From positions 1-55,650 of the forward strand of contig JAUHXM010000006.1 of assembly GCA_030426605.1 (NCBI GenBank): 55,650 nt of DNA. Reading direction: 5' to 3'. This stretch comes from Phycisphaerae bacterium (lineage in GTDB: Bacteria; Planctomycetota; Phycisphaerae; Phycisphaerales; UBA1924). A program made the translations under genes and the position numbers. Under the pieces are notes generated by a model that had not been told where the DNA came from, did not search any database, and saw only the letters and a program-made list of their open reading frames with translations. Below are positions 1 through 9,849 of the stretch, one piece after another; position 1 is the stretch's first letter; each line of letters starts with the position of its first letter.

Positions 1-387
1 TCGAGGTATGAGCGCGCGGTGCGCGAGATCCAGTCGCGCGGGGTCACGGTGATCGGGTGCTTCGTGCTGGGACTCGACGGGCACACGCCGGCAGTCTTCG
101 ACGCGGTGCACGACTTCGCGATGCGGACGAGCCTGTACGACGTGCAGGTGACGGTGCAGACGCCCTTCCCGGGCACGCCGCTCTACACGCGGCTCGAGCG
201 GGACGGGCGTCTGACGCACCCGGGGCGGTGGGACCGGTGCACGCTGTTCGATATCAACTACGAACCGGACGGCATGACCGCGGCGGAGCTGCGCGCGGGG
301 CTGCACGGGCTGTGCGAGCGGCTCTATGCACCGGACGCGGTGAAGCAGCGCCGGGCGGGCTATCACGCGCTCCGCCGGGGGCGGTGA
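1..387 (+). CDS. Radical SAM family protein, C-terminal fragment
   Basis: The reading frame is open from base 1, so the 5' part, including any CxxxCxxC iron-sulfur motif, lies outside the window. The visible about 128 residues carry the strand-rich end of a radical SAM barrel: a GCFVLGLDGHTP segment, then QTPFPGTPLY and a following glycine/arginine stretch. This combination is typical of B12-binding radical SAM enzymes of the HpnJ/BchE-like group. The family uses S-adenosylmethionine and a 4Fe-4S cluster to generate a radical; the substrate cannot be told from this fragment. The stop is TGA at 385-387, and the next gene begins 49 bases later with its own ribosome binding site. The family call is reasonably safe; the subfamily is inference. 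Confidence 0.75.
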   Translation, partial: SRYERAVREIQSRGVTVIGCFVLGLDGHTPAVFDAVHDFAMRTSLYDVQVTVQTPFPGTPLYTRLERDGRLTHPGRWDRCTLFDINYEPDGMTAAELRAGLHGLCERLYAPDAVKQRRAGYHALRRGR

Positions 388-436
388 CGGGCTGCCCCAT
401 GGCGCGCATCGGGGTGGGCAACAGGAGGCTCTCCCC

Positions 437-1744
437 ATGCTCGCGATCGTTGCGTACGTGCTCGTGTCCGAGATCTTGGTCGGTGCGGTCCGGCCGGACG
501 CCGCCCGGGTCGAGCGGATCATGCGCGAATTCGACGCGATCGAGACCGGGCACGCGTGGCCCGGGTTCGACACCGCCTCCGTGCCCCTGATGCTCTACGA
601 CGGCGAGCGGACGTGGCTGCGCGGGGTGGACGCGTGGCCCGACGGGTTCACGCCCATGGGCGACGTCGCGGTCTTCGAGGGGCGCCATCCCGTGCACCGC
701 GCGAACACGGCGGCGGACCTGGACGGCACCTGGGTCGCGACCTTCGAGCTCCGCCCGGACACTGGCCCCGACGCGTTCCGGCGTCTCATGGTGCACGAAT
801 CGTTCCATGTGCACCAGAACCGTGCGATGCCGGCTCACGCGGAGGCGAACGAGGCGTCGCTGTTCACGTTTCCGACGACGGACGGGCACGAACTGGGCGC
901 CCGCCGGCTGGAGGTCGAGGCCCTCCGCCGTGCCCTGAGCACGGCTGGCAACGAACGGCGCGCGTGGGCGTCCCGGTTCGTCGCGCTGCGAGACGAGCGG
1001 CAGGCCATCCTGGGCGAGCACGAGGCGTTGTACGAACGCGGCATCGAGCGTAAGGAGGGGCTCTGCGAGTATGTCGCGTGGGCGTCCGTCTCTCCCGACG
1101 CGACGCGGGAGGCCTCGCCGCGGGCGCTCGCGGCGGACGGCATGCGCGACCGCGCCTATTGGACGGGCATGGCGCTCGGACGGCTGCTCGATGGTCTCCG
1201 CCCGGGTTGGCAGGGTGAGATGGTCGAGGATGGGACGTTGCACCTGGACGCGATGCTCGCCGAGGCGGTGGCGGGCGCAGAGCCGGCGCGCTTTGAGGAC
1301 CACTTTGAGCGCGAGGCGCGCGAGCGGGCGCGGTCGGATGCCGCCGCGGAGAAAGCTCGGCGCGACGCGCTCGCCGACGCGTTCCTCGCGTCGCCCGGGT
1401 GGCGTGTCGAGATCATCGCGTCGGGCCCGCTCTGGCCCGCGGGGTTTGACCCGCTAAACGTTGTGAGCATGGGCGACGGGCGTGTGCTGCACACCCGGTT
1501 CCTGAAGCTCCAGAACGACGCGTGCGAGCTCGACGTGCTCGATCACCGAGCCCTCACGTTCGGCGCGGGCGAGCACCCGCTCTTCAACGGGGTGTCGCGG
1601 GTCGTCATCGCGGGGCTCGACGAGCCCGCGGTCGAGCGGGACGGGCGATCGACGACGATCGGCGTCGGGGGGGTGCGTGTGCGGGTGCCCGCCGACGCCG
1701 TCACCATCGGCGAGCACGACATCCGGATCGACCTTCCCGAGTGA
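437..1744 (+). CDS. Hypothetical exported protein with an HExxH motif
   Basis: A 435-residue protein that I do not recognise. Translation starts at ATG 437 behind a strong AGGAGG (423-428). The first about 20 residues are hydrophobic and could be a signal peptide or anchor. Residues 120-124 read HESFH inside VHESFHVHQ, a zincin-type HExxH, preceded by a beta-rich segment and followed by an Arg/Glu-rich helical middle (about 135-320). The last about 110 residues are again beta-like. A metallopeptidase role is possible, but no third zinc ligand motif can be assigned by eye. The gene converges on the peroxidase gene: its TGA (1742-1744) touches the opposite stop, so the two stops share the palindrome TGATCA with no spacer. 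Confidence 0.6.
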   Translation: MLAIVAYVLVSEILVGAVRPDAARVERIMREFDAIETGHAWPGFDTASVPLMLYDGERTWLRGVDAWPDGFTPMGDVAVFEGRHPVHRANTAADLDGTWVATFELRPDTGPDAFRRLMVHESFHVHQNRAMPAHAEANEASLFTFPTTDGHELGARRLEVEALRRALSTAGNERRAWASRFVALRDERQAILGEHEALYERGIERKEGLCEYVAWASVSPDATREASPRALAADGMRDRAYWTGMALGRLLDGLRPGWQGEMVEDGTLHLDAMLAEAVAGAEPARFEDHFEREARERARSDAAAEKARRDALADAFLASPGWRVEIIASGPLWPAGFDPLNVVSMGDGRVLHTRFLKLQNDACELDVLDHRALTFGAGEHPLFNGVSRVVIAGLDEPAVERDGRSTTIGVGGVRVRVPADAVTIGEHDIRIDLPE

Positions 1745-3361
1745 TCACGCCCGGCGGCGGCGCGTCATCATCATCCCGCCGATCGCCAGCACGCCGACGC
1801 TCGAGGGCGCGGGGACGGTCGCGTAGAAGACCGAGCCGTCGAACCCGTCGATGCGGGTGTTCCGCGCGATGACGTCGCCGAGCGTGGTGCCCGCGATGTC
1901 GGAGAGCCAGGGGTCGAGGTCCGGGTCGTTGAGGTAGAAGAACCGGTCGCCGGTGCGGAGGCGGTCGAACTGGTCGCCCAGCACGGCGAAGAGCGTCTCG
2001 CCGACGATCGCGCCGTCGAGGTGGTCCTCGGCGACGAGGCCGACCCAGGCGTCGAGCTCGTCGGTCGAGCCGTAGAGGGCGGCGAGCTGCTCGGCGAGCT
2101 GCGCGTCGGAGGTGACGTCGGACCACTCGGTGACGCGGATGAGGCCCATGGCTTCGCGGATGTCGTTGTAGGTGCCGATGCCGTGGTCGCGGCCGCGCAT
2201 GAGGTTGGCGGCCATGAGGTCCATGCCGCCGTGCCCGGGGTCTCCGAAGAGCATGTTGCGGACGCCGTCGATCATCTGGGTGTCGAGCTCTTCGGCCTCT
2301 TGGGCGGACATGCCGCGCATGAGCGCCTCGAGCGCGCCGTCGCCCGTGATGATTGCGGGGTTGAAGAAGTTCTCGTGGAGGGTGAGGTTCCCGCCGTCGA
2401 AGGTGGTGCCGTCCTCGTTCAGACGCCAGAGCTCCTCGTTGAGCATCGTGTGCCCGAACCGGAACGCGGCGGTGGAGAACTCGAGCGAGATGGAGGCGTC
2501 CACGGACGAGTCGTAGCCGGTGTACCCACCCAGAGCGCCGTCGCCGAGCATGGTGGGGAGCCACTCGTTGTAGGTGATCGCCTGGACCTCGGCGCCCACG
2601 ATCTTGCGCGCGGTCTGGTAGATCTCCTCGTCGGTCCACCCGGTGTTCTCGGCGGCGAGGCGCTCGGCCCACTGGTTGTGCTCGCGGACGAAGATCGTGT
2701 GCAGCGACGTGAGCCCGGCCTGCTCGTTCGCGCGGACGTCGCCGCCCAGGAACATGGTGGCGTCGGGCATGAAGCCCTCGTTGGCGTTGTCGAGCCCGCC
2801 GGTGTTGAGGGGCATGAACCCGCCGTCCAGCGCGAGCATGCCGTCCGCGTAGGTGCGCAGGGCGGAGGCGCGGAGATCGTCGGACCCGTAGACCATCGAG
2901 GCGTCGAGGAAGCTGGTGATCTGGTTGGCGTACTGGGGCGTGCCCGAGCCGTCGATCGTCGCGGCGGAGCGTGAGAAGGGGATCATCGCGCCGGCGGGGA
3001 AGACGGGGTCTCCGCCGGGCGCGAAGATAGGCGCGAACGCGCCGCCGCCGTTGGTGAGCACCATGTCGTGATCGATGAACTGCCCCCACTGCCAGAACAT
3101 GGCGCTGAGCCCGGCGCTGTTGCCCGTGGCGGTCTGGACGCCGATCGCGTTGGAGACGGCGCGTGCGTTGGGGCCGGCGCGCATGCCTTCCGTGCCCGCG
3201 TAGAGGGCGTCGGTCGCGCGGGTCTGCATGGTGCCGGCGGCGCCCATGGAGATGTCGTTGAGGTTGTTGCCCGCGCCGTCCATCGTGCGGACGTTCTGGG
3301 CGGCGGCGGGCAGGCCGGCGCTGGCGAGCAGCGCGACCACAGCGATCGATCGGGTCTTCAT
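1745..3361 (-). CDS. Exported animal-type haem peroxidase with PEP-CTERM-like tail
   Basis: A 538-residue member of the animal (peroxinectin/myeloperoxidase) haem peroxidase superfamily. Seen in sequence: signal peptide (residues 1-22, ending AAAQ), distal haem site WGQFIDHDM with Asp97-His98, the conserved catalytic segment HTIFVREHNQW (Arg226), and the proximal histidine in FRFGHTMLNE (His304). These are the Asp-His, Arg and His positions the family uses to bind haem and split hydrogen peroxide. The C-terminus VPAPSSVGVLAIGG followed by four arginines is a PEP-CTERM-like sorting tail, so the enzyme is probably processed and displayed at the cell surface. It is divergently transcribed from the regulator gene at 3591. 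Substrate is unknown; halide or phenolic oxidation are family possibilities. Confidence 0.9.
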   Translation of the reverse strand: MKTRSIAVVALLASAGLPAAAQNVRTMDGAGNNLNDISMGAAGTMQTRATDALYAGTEGMRAGPNARAVSNAIGVQTATGNSAGLSAMFWQWGQFIDHDMVLTNGGGAFAPIFAPGGDPVFPAGAMIPFSRSAATIDGSGTPQYANQITSFLDASMVYGSDDLRASALRTYADGMLALDGGFMPLNTGGLDNANEGFMPDATMFLGGDVRANEQAGLTSLHTIFVREHNQWAERLAAENTGWTDEEIYQTARKIVGAEVQAITYNEWLPTMLGDGALGGYTGYDSSVDASISLEFSTAAFRFGHTMLNEELWRLNEDGTTFDGGNLTLHENFFNPAIITGDGALEALMRGMSAQEAEELDTQMIDGVRNMLFGDPGHGGMDLMAANLMRGRDHGIGTYNDIREAMGLIRVTEWSDVTSDAQLAEQLAALYGSTDELDAWVGLVAEDHLDGAIVGETLFAVLGDQFDRLRTGDRFFYLNDPDLDPWLSDIAGTTLGDVIARNTRIDGFDGSVFYATVPAPSSVGVLAIGGMMMTRRRRA

Positions 3362-3540
3362 CTCTTCATCTCCGTGGGGACCCGCAACCCTGCCACAGCG
3401 GGCGGGGGACGCCCGGGATCGGCCGAAGCGGGCGGCGATCGTGCCGCGGCGGGTGCGGGGGGTGCCGGCTGGGCAAGCCGGGTAAGCCGCCTGCGGGCCC
3501 GAGAAGGGGGTTTGTGGGGCACTTCTTCGATCCCGCTTGA

Positions 3541-3580
3541 TCTGTCAGTCATTTCTGTCTATTCTGACATAGCTGACACA
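3541..3580 (+). promoter_or_regulatory. Probable operator upstream of the GbsR-like regulator gene
   Basis: This AT-richer stretch lies just before the AGGAG and ATG of the regulator. It contains ATTTCTGT (3551-3558), the same octamer that forms the left arm of the perfect palindrome at 4157-4178. It also holds a TGTC-N6-GACA inverted repeat (3556-3569) and a further GACA at 3574-3577. The recurrence of one half-site before both transcription units suggests autoregulation by the protein encoded between them; this is inference. Confidence 0.5.
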
Positions 3581-3590
3581 GGAGCCCCCG

Positions 3591-4115
3591 ATGGTCCTCA
3601 CGCCGGTCATGGAGAAGTTCGTCCTGCACTGGGGCGAGATGGGCACGCGCTGGGGCGTGAATCGGTCGGTCTCGCAGATCCACGCGTTGCTGTTCTTGTC
3701 GGGGCGGCCGCTGCACGCCGAGGAGATCGCCGAGACGCTCTCGATGGCGCGGTCGAACGTGAGCACGTCGATCAAAGAGCTCCAGGGATGGGGCATCGTG
3801 CACCAGGCGTCCGTGCTCGGCGACCGTCGCGACCACTACGCGACGACGTCGGACGTGTGGGAGGGGTTCCGACTGATCATGGATGAGCGCCGAAAGCGCG
3901 AGATCGAGCCGACGATCCGGATGCTGCGTGAGTGCCGTGATGCGTGCGACGCGGGGAATGAGCCCAAGCCGGTCGTCACCGGCGTGAAGTCGATGCTCGA
4001 GTTCATGGAAACCGCGGACGCGTGGTATCGGCAGATGCGCGCGCTCCCGACCTCGACCCTCAAGACAGTGTTGAAACTCGGCGGCAAGGTCACGGCACTG
4101 CTGCCCGGGTCCTGA
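3591..4115 (+). CDS. GbsR/MarR-type winged-helix transcriptional regulator
   Basis: A 174-residue regulator. The N-terminal segment with EMGTRWGVNRSVSQIHALLF and the following LHAEEIAETLSMARSNVSTS helix-turn-helix (about residues 45-65), then the wing GIVHQASVLGDRRDHYATT, are the pattern of the GbsR branch of MarR-like regulators. The C-terminal half is helical and probably mediates dimerisation. ATG 3591 follows AGGAG at 3580-3584. The gene sits between two copies of an ATTTCTGT half-site, one upstream of itself and one before the downstream membrane protein gene, so it probably represses both. GbsR proteins in Bacillus respond to choline, but nothing here points to choline metabolism. The neighbouring DCC-family and membrane proteins suggest a redox or respiratory signal instead. 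Confidence 0.85.
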   Translation: MVLTPVMEKFVLHWGEMGTRWGVNRSVSQIHALLFLSGRPLHAEEIAETLSMARSNVSTSIKELQGWGIVHQASVLGDRRDHYATTSDVWEGFRLIMDERRKREIEPTIRMLRECRDACDAGNEPKPVVTGVKSMLEFMETADAWYRQMRALPTSTLKTVLKLGGKVTALLPGS

Positions 4116-4156
4116 TTCGTCGCACGGCCCCCGATGGGGCCTTGCTTTCGCCCACC

Positions 4157-4178
4157 GATTTCTGTTTTGACAGAAATC
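4157..4178. promoter_or_regulatory. Perfect 9-bp inverted repeat, likely operator
   Basis: GATTTCTGT (4157-4165), spacer TTTG, ACAGAAATC (4170-4178): two perfect 9-base arms. It lies 44 bases before the start of the membrane protein gene at 4222 and 42 bases after the regulator stop. The arm octamer ATTTCTGT recurs at 3551-3558 before the regulator gene. The spacing suits dimeric MarR/GbsR-type binding. There is no T-run, so it is not a terminator. Confidence 0.7.
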
Positions 4179-4221
4179 ACAGAACACGCGCCCGCTGGGC
4201 GCTTTCCGAGAGGAGCCCGAC

Positions 4222-4653
4222 ATGCGAGCCCGACAGCTGGCTGAGTCACTCAACGACTTCGACCTGACCATCGTGTACGCGCTGTACATCGCGGTGAGCA
4301 TCGCGATCACGGTCTGGGTGGCGCGGACGCTGCACAAGAACGGGCGCGCGTTCCTGGTGGATGCGATGCACGGCAACGAGGTGCTCGCGGATTCGATCAA
4401 CCACCTGCTCGTGGTTGGGTTCTACCTGATCAACGTGGGGTTCGTCTCGATGTTCCTGCGCTTCGGCAACGACCCGACGAGCGTGCCCGATGCGGCGCTC
4501 TTCCTGAGCACCAAGCTCGGCATCGTGCTGATTGTGCTCGGGATCATGCACTTCGTGAACATCGGGTTCATCAGCAAGTGGCGGTCCAGCTCGCTGATGA
4601 TGCGGCGCGAGAGCCCGGTGATGCCCAGCGAACGCGTCGAGCCCGCGAGCTGA
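4222..4653 (+). CDS. Small integral membrane protein
   Basis: A 143-residue protein with three clear membrane segments: about residues 12-32 (DLTIVYALYIAVSIAITVWV), 55-75 (NHLLVVGFYLINVGFVSMFL) and 92-113 (TKLGIVLIVLGIMHFVNIGF). It ends in a short basic tail. It starts at ATG 4222 after GAGAGGAG (4208-4215). No named family is recognised. Histidines at the membrane edge (His50, His57 and His107 by rough count) could bind metal or haem, but this is only a thought. It is preceded by the operator palindrome and followed after 20 bases by the DCC-family gene, so the two very likely form an operon under the GbsR-like regulator. Confidence 0.75.
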   Translation: MRARQLAESLNDFDLTIVYALYIAVSIAITVWVARTLHKNGRAFLVDAMHGNEVLADSINHLLVVGFYLINVGFVSMFLRFGNDPTSVPDAALFLSTKLGIVLIVLGIMHFVNIGFISKWRSSSLMMRRESPVMPSERVEPAS

Positions 4654-4673
4654 ACCGACGGAAGGAGCGCGCG

Positions 4674-5132
4674 ATGCAACGCCTGGACGTGATCTACGAC
4701 GACGGGTGCCCGTTCTGCCGAAGGTGCGTGCGCTGGATGGCGGGCGAGCCCAAGCTGATCGATGTGAAGTTCCTCGCGGCGAGCGCTGTGAGGACGACGA
4801 TGCGGTACCCGACGCTCAGCGGGCTGGGCGAGGAGATCACCGCGATCGACGACGCGGGCGGGGTGTACCGGGGGACGGAGGCGTACCTGGTGTGCCTGTA
4901 CGCCCTGAGGCGCTGGCGGGCGTGGTCGTTCCGGCTGAGCTCGCCCGGGTGGCGGCCGCTGACGAAGCGGGCGTTCGAGATGCTGAGCAAGCGGCGCGGG
5001 TCGCTGTCGAAGGTGCTGGGGGCGGGCCAGCTGGAGAACCCGTGTGGCGGGGCGTGCGCGGCCGGGCCCGCCGGGCGATCGTCTACAATCCCGCCGACCT
5101 CACCCCCGCGCGGGCCGACCCAGAATCCGTGA
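4674..5132 (+). CDS. DCC family (DUF393) thiol-disulfide oxidoreductase-like protein
   Basis: A 152-residue protein starting at ATG 4674 behind GGAAGGAG (4660-4667). The N-terminus VIYDDGCPFCRRCVRWM is the signature of the DUF393/DCC family, with Cys12-Pro-Phe-Cys15 in the position of a thioredoxin-like CxxC and an additional Cys18. The core runs to about residue 115. The remaining about 35 residues are Gly/Pro/Ala-rich, contain another CGGAC cysteine pair and have no family counterpart that I know. Family members are predicted thioredoxin-fold proteins of poorly known function, often next to membrane proteins as here. The stop lies 13 bases before nuoF, so read-through transcription into that gene is possible. 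Confidence 0.85.
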   Translation: MQRLDVIYDDGCPFCRRCVRWMAGEPKLIDVKFLAASAVRTTMRYPTLSGLGEEITAIDDAGGVYRGTEAYLVCLYALRRWRAWSFRLSSPGWRPLTKRAFEMLSKRRGSLSKVLGAGQLENPCGGACAAGPAGRSSTIPPTSPPRGPTQNP

Positions 5133-5145
5133 AGGCTGCCGACCG

Positions 5146-6537
5146 ATGCCCAAGAAGTCCTACCAAGACACCCTCACCAAGCACATCCTCTGCCAGCGGA
5201 TCCCCACGCCGCCGTTCGGGCACATCCGTGATCGGCACGTCGTCTCCTACGACGAGTACGTCAAGACCGGCGGCTATGAGGGCTTGCGCAAAGCCTTGAC
5301 CATGAAGCCGGGCGATGTCACGGAGGAGGTCAAGACCTCCGTCCTCCGCGGGCGCGGCGGGGCGGGCTTCCCCACGGGCGTCAAGTGGACGTTCCTCCCC
5401 GAGAACGACGGCGGGGAGCGGTACCTCGCGATCAACGCCGACGAGTCCGAGCCGGGCACCTTCAAGGACCGGCTGCTGCTGGACTTCGACCCGCACCTGA
5501 TGCTCGAGGGCATCGCGATCTGCATGTACGCGTGCCGACTCACCAAGGCGTACGTCTTCATCCGCGGCGAGTACCACCACCAGGCGCACGTCCTCGAAGA
5601 AGCGATCAAGGAGGCGTACGCCAACGGCATCTTCGGCAAGAACGGGCTGCTCTCCAAGTCCAACGCGTCGGGCGACACGTGGACGGCGGACTGCTACGTC
5701 CACCGCGGCGCGGGCGCGTACATCTGTGGCGAGGAGACGGCGCTGCTCGAAGCGATCGAGGGCAAGCGTGGGTGGCCGCGGGTGAAGCCGCCGTTCCCGG
5801 CGATCAAGGGCCTCTTCGGGCGTCCGACGATCATCAACAACGTCGAGACGCTGGCGCACCTGCCGTTCATCATCACCGAGGGCGCCAAGGCGTTCATGGA
5901 GCAGGGCGTGGAGTCGTCCATCGGCGGCCCGCCCAGCTTCGGGACCAAGCTGATGGGCGTGTCCGGGCATGTGAACACGCCGGGCGTGTTCGAGTGTGAG
6001 CTGGGGATCCCGCTGCGCACGCTCGTCGAGGACTACTGCGGCGGGATGCGGAACGGCAAGAAGTTCAAGGCTGCCATCCCGGGCGGTGTTTCGATGGGCA
6101 TCCTGGACACGGATCAGTACGACGCCGAGCTCGATTTCGACATCGGGCGCAAGTACAACGTGCTGGGTCTGGGCACCGCGTGCCCGACGGTGTTCGACGA
6201 GGACACGGACATGGTGGGCGTGGCGCGGAACATCGCGCGGTTCTTCAAGCACGAGAGCTGCGGGCAGTGCACGCCGTGCCGCGAGGGTTCGGGGTGGCTG
6301 TATCAGCTGCTGACTCGGATTGAGGCGGGCGACGCGAAGACGAAGGACCTCGATCTGGCGCTCGAGATCGCGACGAGCATGGGCAGCATGCCCGGGACGA
6401 CGATCTGCGGGCTCGCCGACGGGAACTCGTGGGCGACGAAGACGATCATGAACAAGTTCCGCGACGAGTTCGAGAACCGCGTGCAGCGGACGTACGTGCC
6501 CGTGAAGGTCTCGATCGGCGCATCCGCCCGAGGGTGA
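5146..6537 (+). CDS. nuoF: NADH-quinone oxidoreductase subunit F (51-kDa NADH-binding subunit)
   Basis: A 463-residue NuoF. Motifs in order: FMN-binding RGRGGAGFPTGVKW (residues 68-81), the acidic ADESEPGTFKDR segment (98-109), the nucleotide-binding GAGAYICGEETAL (188-200), and the 4Fe-4S (N3) ligands SCGQCTPC (Cys372, Cys375, Cys378) plus a downstream cysteine in TTICGLAD (Cys421). NuoF oxidises NADH, passing electrons through FMN to the iron-sulfur chain of complex I on the cytoplasmic side. Length is normal for the family. ATG 5146 was chosen because the conserved N-terminal MPKKSYQDTLTKHI begins there; a longer in-frame extension upstream is low-complexity. No nuoE, nuoG or other complex I gene is adjacent, so either the nuo genes are scattered or this is the subunit of another NADH-linked complex. 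Confidence 0.93.
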   Translation: MPKKSYQDTLTKHILCQRIPTPPFGHIRDRHVVSYDEYVKTGGYEGLRKALTMKPGDVTEEVKTSVLRGRGGAGFPTGVKWTFLPENDGGERYLAINADESEPGTFKDRLLLDFDPHLMLEGIAICMYACRLTKAYVFIRGEYHHQAHVLEEAIKEAYANGIFGKNGLLSKSNASGDTWTADCYVHRGAGAYICGEETALLEAIEGKRGWPRVKPPFPAIKGLFGRPTIINNVETLAHLPFIITEGAKAFMEQGVESSIGGPPSFGTKLMGVSGHVNTPGVFECELGIPLRTLVEDYCGGMRNGKKFKAAIPGGVSMGILDTDQYDAELDFDIGRKYNVLGLGTACPTVFDEDTDMVGVARNIARFFKHESCGQCTPCREGSGWLYQLLTRIEAGDAKTKDLDLALEIATSMGSMPGTTICGLADGNSWATKTIMNKFRDEFENRVQRTYVPVKVSIGASARG

Positions 6538-6725
6538 TCGGACCACGGCTCTGGGCGGCCGAGGTGCGATGACCGCCTTGCACGCGGGAACGTCCACCCC
6601 GGTTTGACGGGGTGTCAGTGTCAAGCCGATCGCGCGGATCCGCTTTGACGCCGGCATGGCCGCGCGGGGCGGAACACAGGGCGTGCACGCGTCGATGAAC
6701 GGATGCCTGACGGACCGGGCACCCG

Positions 6726-8576
<1,851 letters not shown>

Positions 8577-8697
8577 GTGTCGCGTTCAACCCGTCGCGTC
8601 GCTGTCGGACGCGGGGGGCCGGGGAGGGTCCCGGCGGAATAGCGTGGGCACCCCGGCCGTTGCCCGGCGGTGCCGAGGGGCACGCAAGGAGCACGCG

Positions 8698-9150
8698 TTG
8701 GCGAACACACCAGCCAAGCCCCTGATCGTCACGAGCTGGGTGCTGCAGATCATCGCGGCGGTCATTCTGGGGCAGACGCTCTTTTTTAAGCTCACGGGCG
8801 CGGGCGAGACCAAAGCGCTCTTCGACGTGCTCGGGGCCGAGCCCATGGGGCGGTACGCGACGGCGGTGATGGAGCTGATCGCTGTCGTCCTCCTGCTCAT
8901 GCCTCGGACGGTCGTCTACGGGGCGATGCTCTCGGCGGGCGTGATCTCTGGGGCGATCATGGCCCACCTCACCAGGCTCGGGGTTTCGATCGACCCGGCG
9001 GCTCTGGGCGACCCGCGGCTCGAGCCACTGGCGGGCCCGTCGCTGTTCGCGATGGCGGTGATCGTGCTCGTTTCGAGCCTTGGGATCCTTGCGATTCGGC
9101 GGGCGAGCATCCCCGTCGTCGGGCCCAGGCTCGCGGGGGGTGGCGGCTGA
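8698..9150 (+). CDS. DoxX-like four-helix membrane protein
   Basis: A 150-residue membrane protein. TTG 8698 is chosen as start because AAGGAG (8686-8691) sits six bases before it; the open frame upstream is GC-rich and unsupported. Four hydrophobic segments are visible: about 10-28 (VTSWVLQIIAAVILGQTLFF), 47-68, 72-92 and 118-138. The first segment followed by FKLTGAGET and a glutamate-containing third helix (VMELIAVVLLLMP) resembles the DoxX/MauE-like family. Those small quinone-linked membrane proteins are often associated with thiol or sulfur oxidation. The functional assignment is weak and nothing in the neighbourhood narrows it. Confidence 0.65.
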   Translation: MANTPAKPLIVTSWVLQIIAAVILGQTLFFKLTGAGETKALFDVLGAEPMGRYATAVMELIAVVLLLMPRTVVYGAMLSAGVISGAIMAHLTRLGVSIDPAALGDPRLEPLAGPSLFAMAVIVLVSSLGILAIRRASIPVVGPRLAGGGG

Positions 9151-9240
9151 GCGTTCTCGGACGGATGTTCCGGGCAGACGGGCTCTTGGATGGGTCGTCC
9201 GGCGCCGATACAGTTGTGGTCTCGCCCAGGGGGCTCGGTG

Positions 9241-9849
9241 ATGGACAGGGGCATGTTGCCCCGCCGAGCAGACCCGATGTGGCACGCGATGGATGATTCC
9301 GCGACATCTGAACCGGGCAGTCCGGGTGTGAGCCACCCGGACGACGAACCCCGACGAACCACCGACGCCGCGCCCGAGCGCGGCGTCCGCGTCGAGATCA
9401 CCGACCCCCACCACCACCTCACGCCCGAGGCGCTCGGGTGGCTGCGCGAGCACGCCGCGCTCGCCGCGGGCGAGATCGCGTCGCGTCAGCGCGCCGCGGG
9501 CGAGGCGCGCGTGCTGGTCGTGGATGACAACGAGATGCGCCGCGTGCACGACGAGCGGTCCGGGATCAACACGACGACCGACGTGCTGACGTTCGACCTC
9601 GCGCCCGACGACAACGCCGTGGTGGACGCGGACGTGTATGTCTGCTCGGACGAAGCGGCCCGGGAGGCGCGGGAGCGATCGATCCCCGTCGAGCGCGAGC
9701 TGTTGCTTTATACGCTGCACGCGATGCTGCACGCCGTGGGGTTCGACGACCGCGACGACGCCGACTTTGCGCGCATGCACGCGACGGAGGACGAGATCCT
9801 CCACGCGATCGGCGTGGGCGCGACGTTCGACGCTGGGGGTGCGCGATGA
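9241..9849 (+). CDS. ybeY: Endoribonuclease YbeY (rRNA maturation factor), variant zinc site
   Basis: YbeY is a single-strand endoribonuclease needed for 16S rRNA 3'-end maturation and ribosome quality control. This copy has VRVEITDPHHHLTP near the start of the domain, the family segment NTTTDVLTFDL, and the metal-site region TLHAMLHAVGFDDRDD. The usual HxxxHxxxxxH has its first two histidines, but the third ligand position is Asp. Asp at this place occurs in some YbeY groups, so it need not be inactive. ATG 9241 follows AGGGGG (9228-9233); ATG 9289 is an alternative, and the first about 45 residues are a low-complexity extension. It overlaps the next gene by four bases (ATGA), the classic ybeY-corC coupling. 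Confidence 0.85.
   Translation: MDRGMLPRRADPMWHAMDDSATSEPGSPGVSHPDDEPRRTTDAAPERGVRVEITDPHHHLTPEALGWLREHAALAAGEIASRQRAAGEARVLVVDDNEMRRVHDERSGINTTTDVLTFDLAPDDNAVVDADVYVCSDEAAREARERSIPVERELLLYTLHAMLHAVGFDDRDDADFARMHATEDEILHAIGVGATFDAGGAR

Noticed and set aside
1701-3089. Long frame overlapping the peroxidase in another minus-strand frame
   Set aside because: Low-complexity Arg/His/Pro-rich translation; the peroxidase frame has all family motifs.
8618-8635. GCCGGG/CCCGGC hairpin after the hybrid kinase gene
   Set aside because: No T-run and only a six-base stem in very GC-rich sequence; insufficient to call a terminator.
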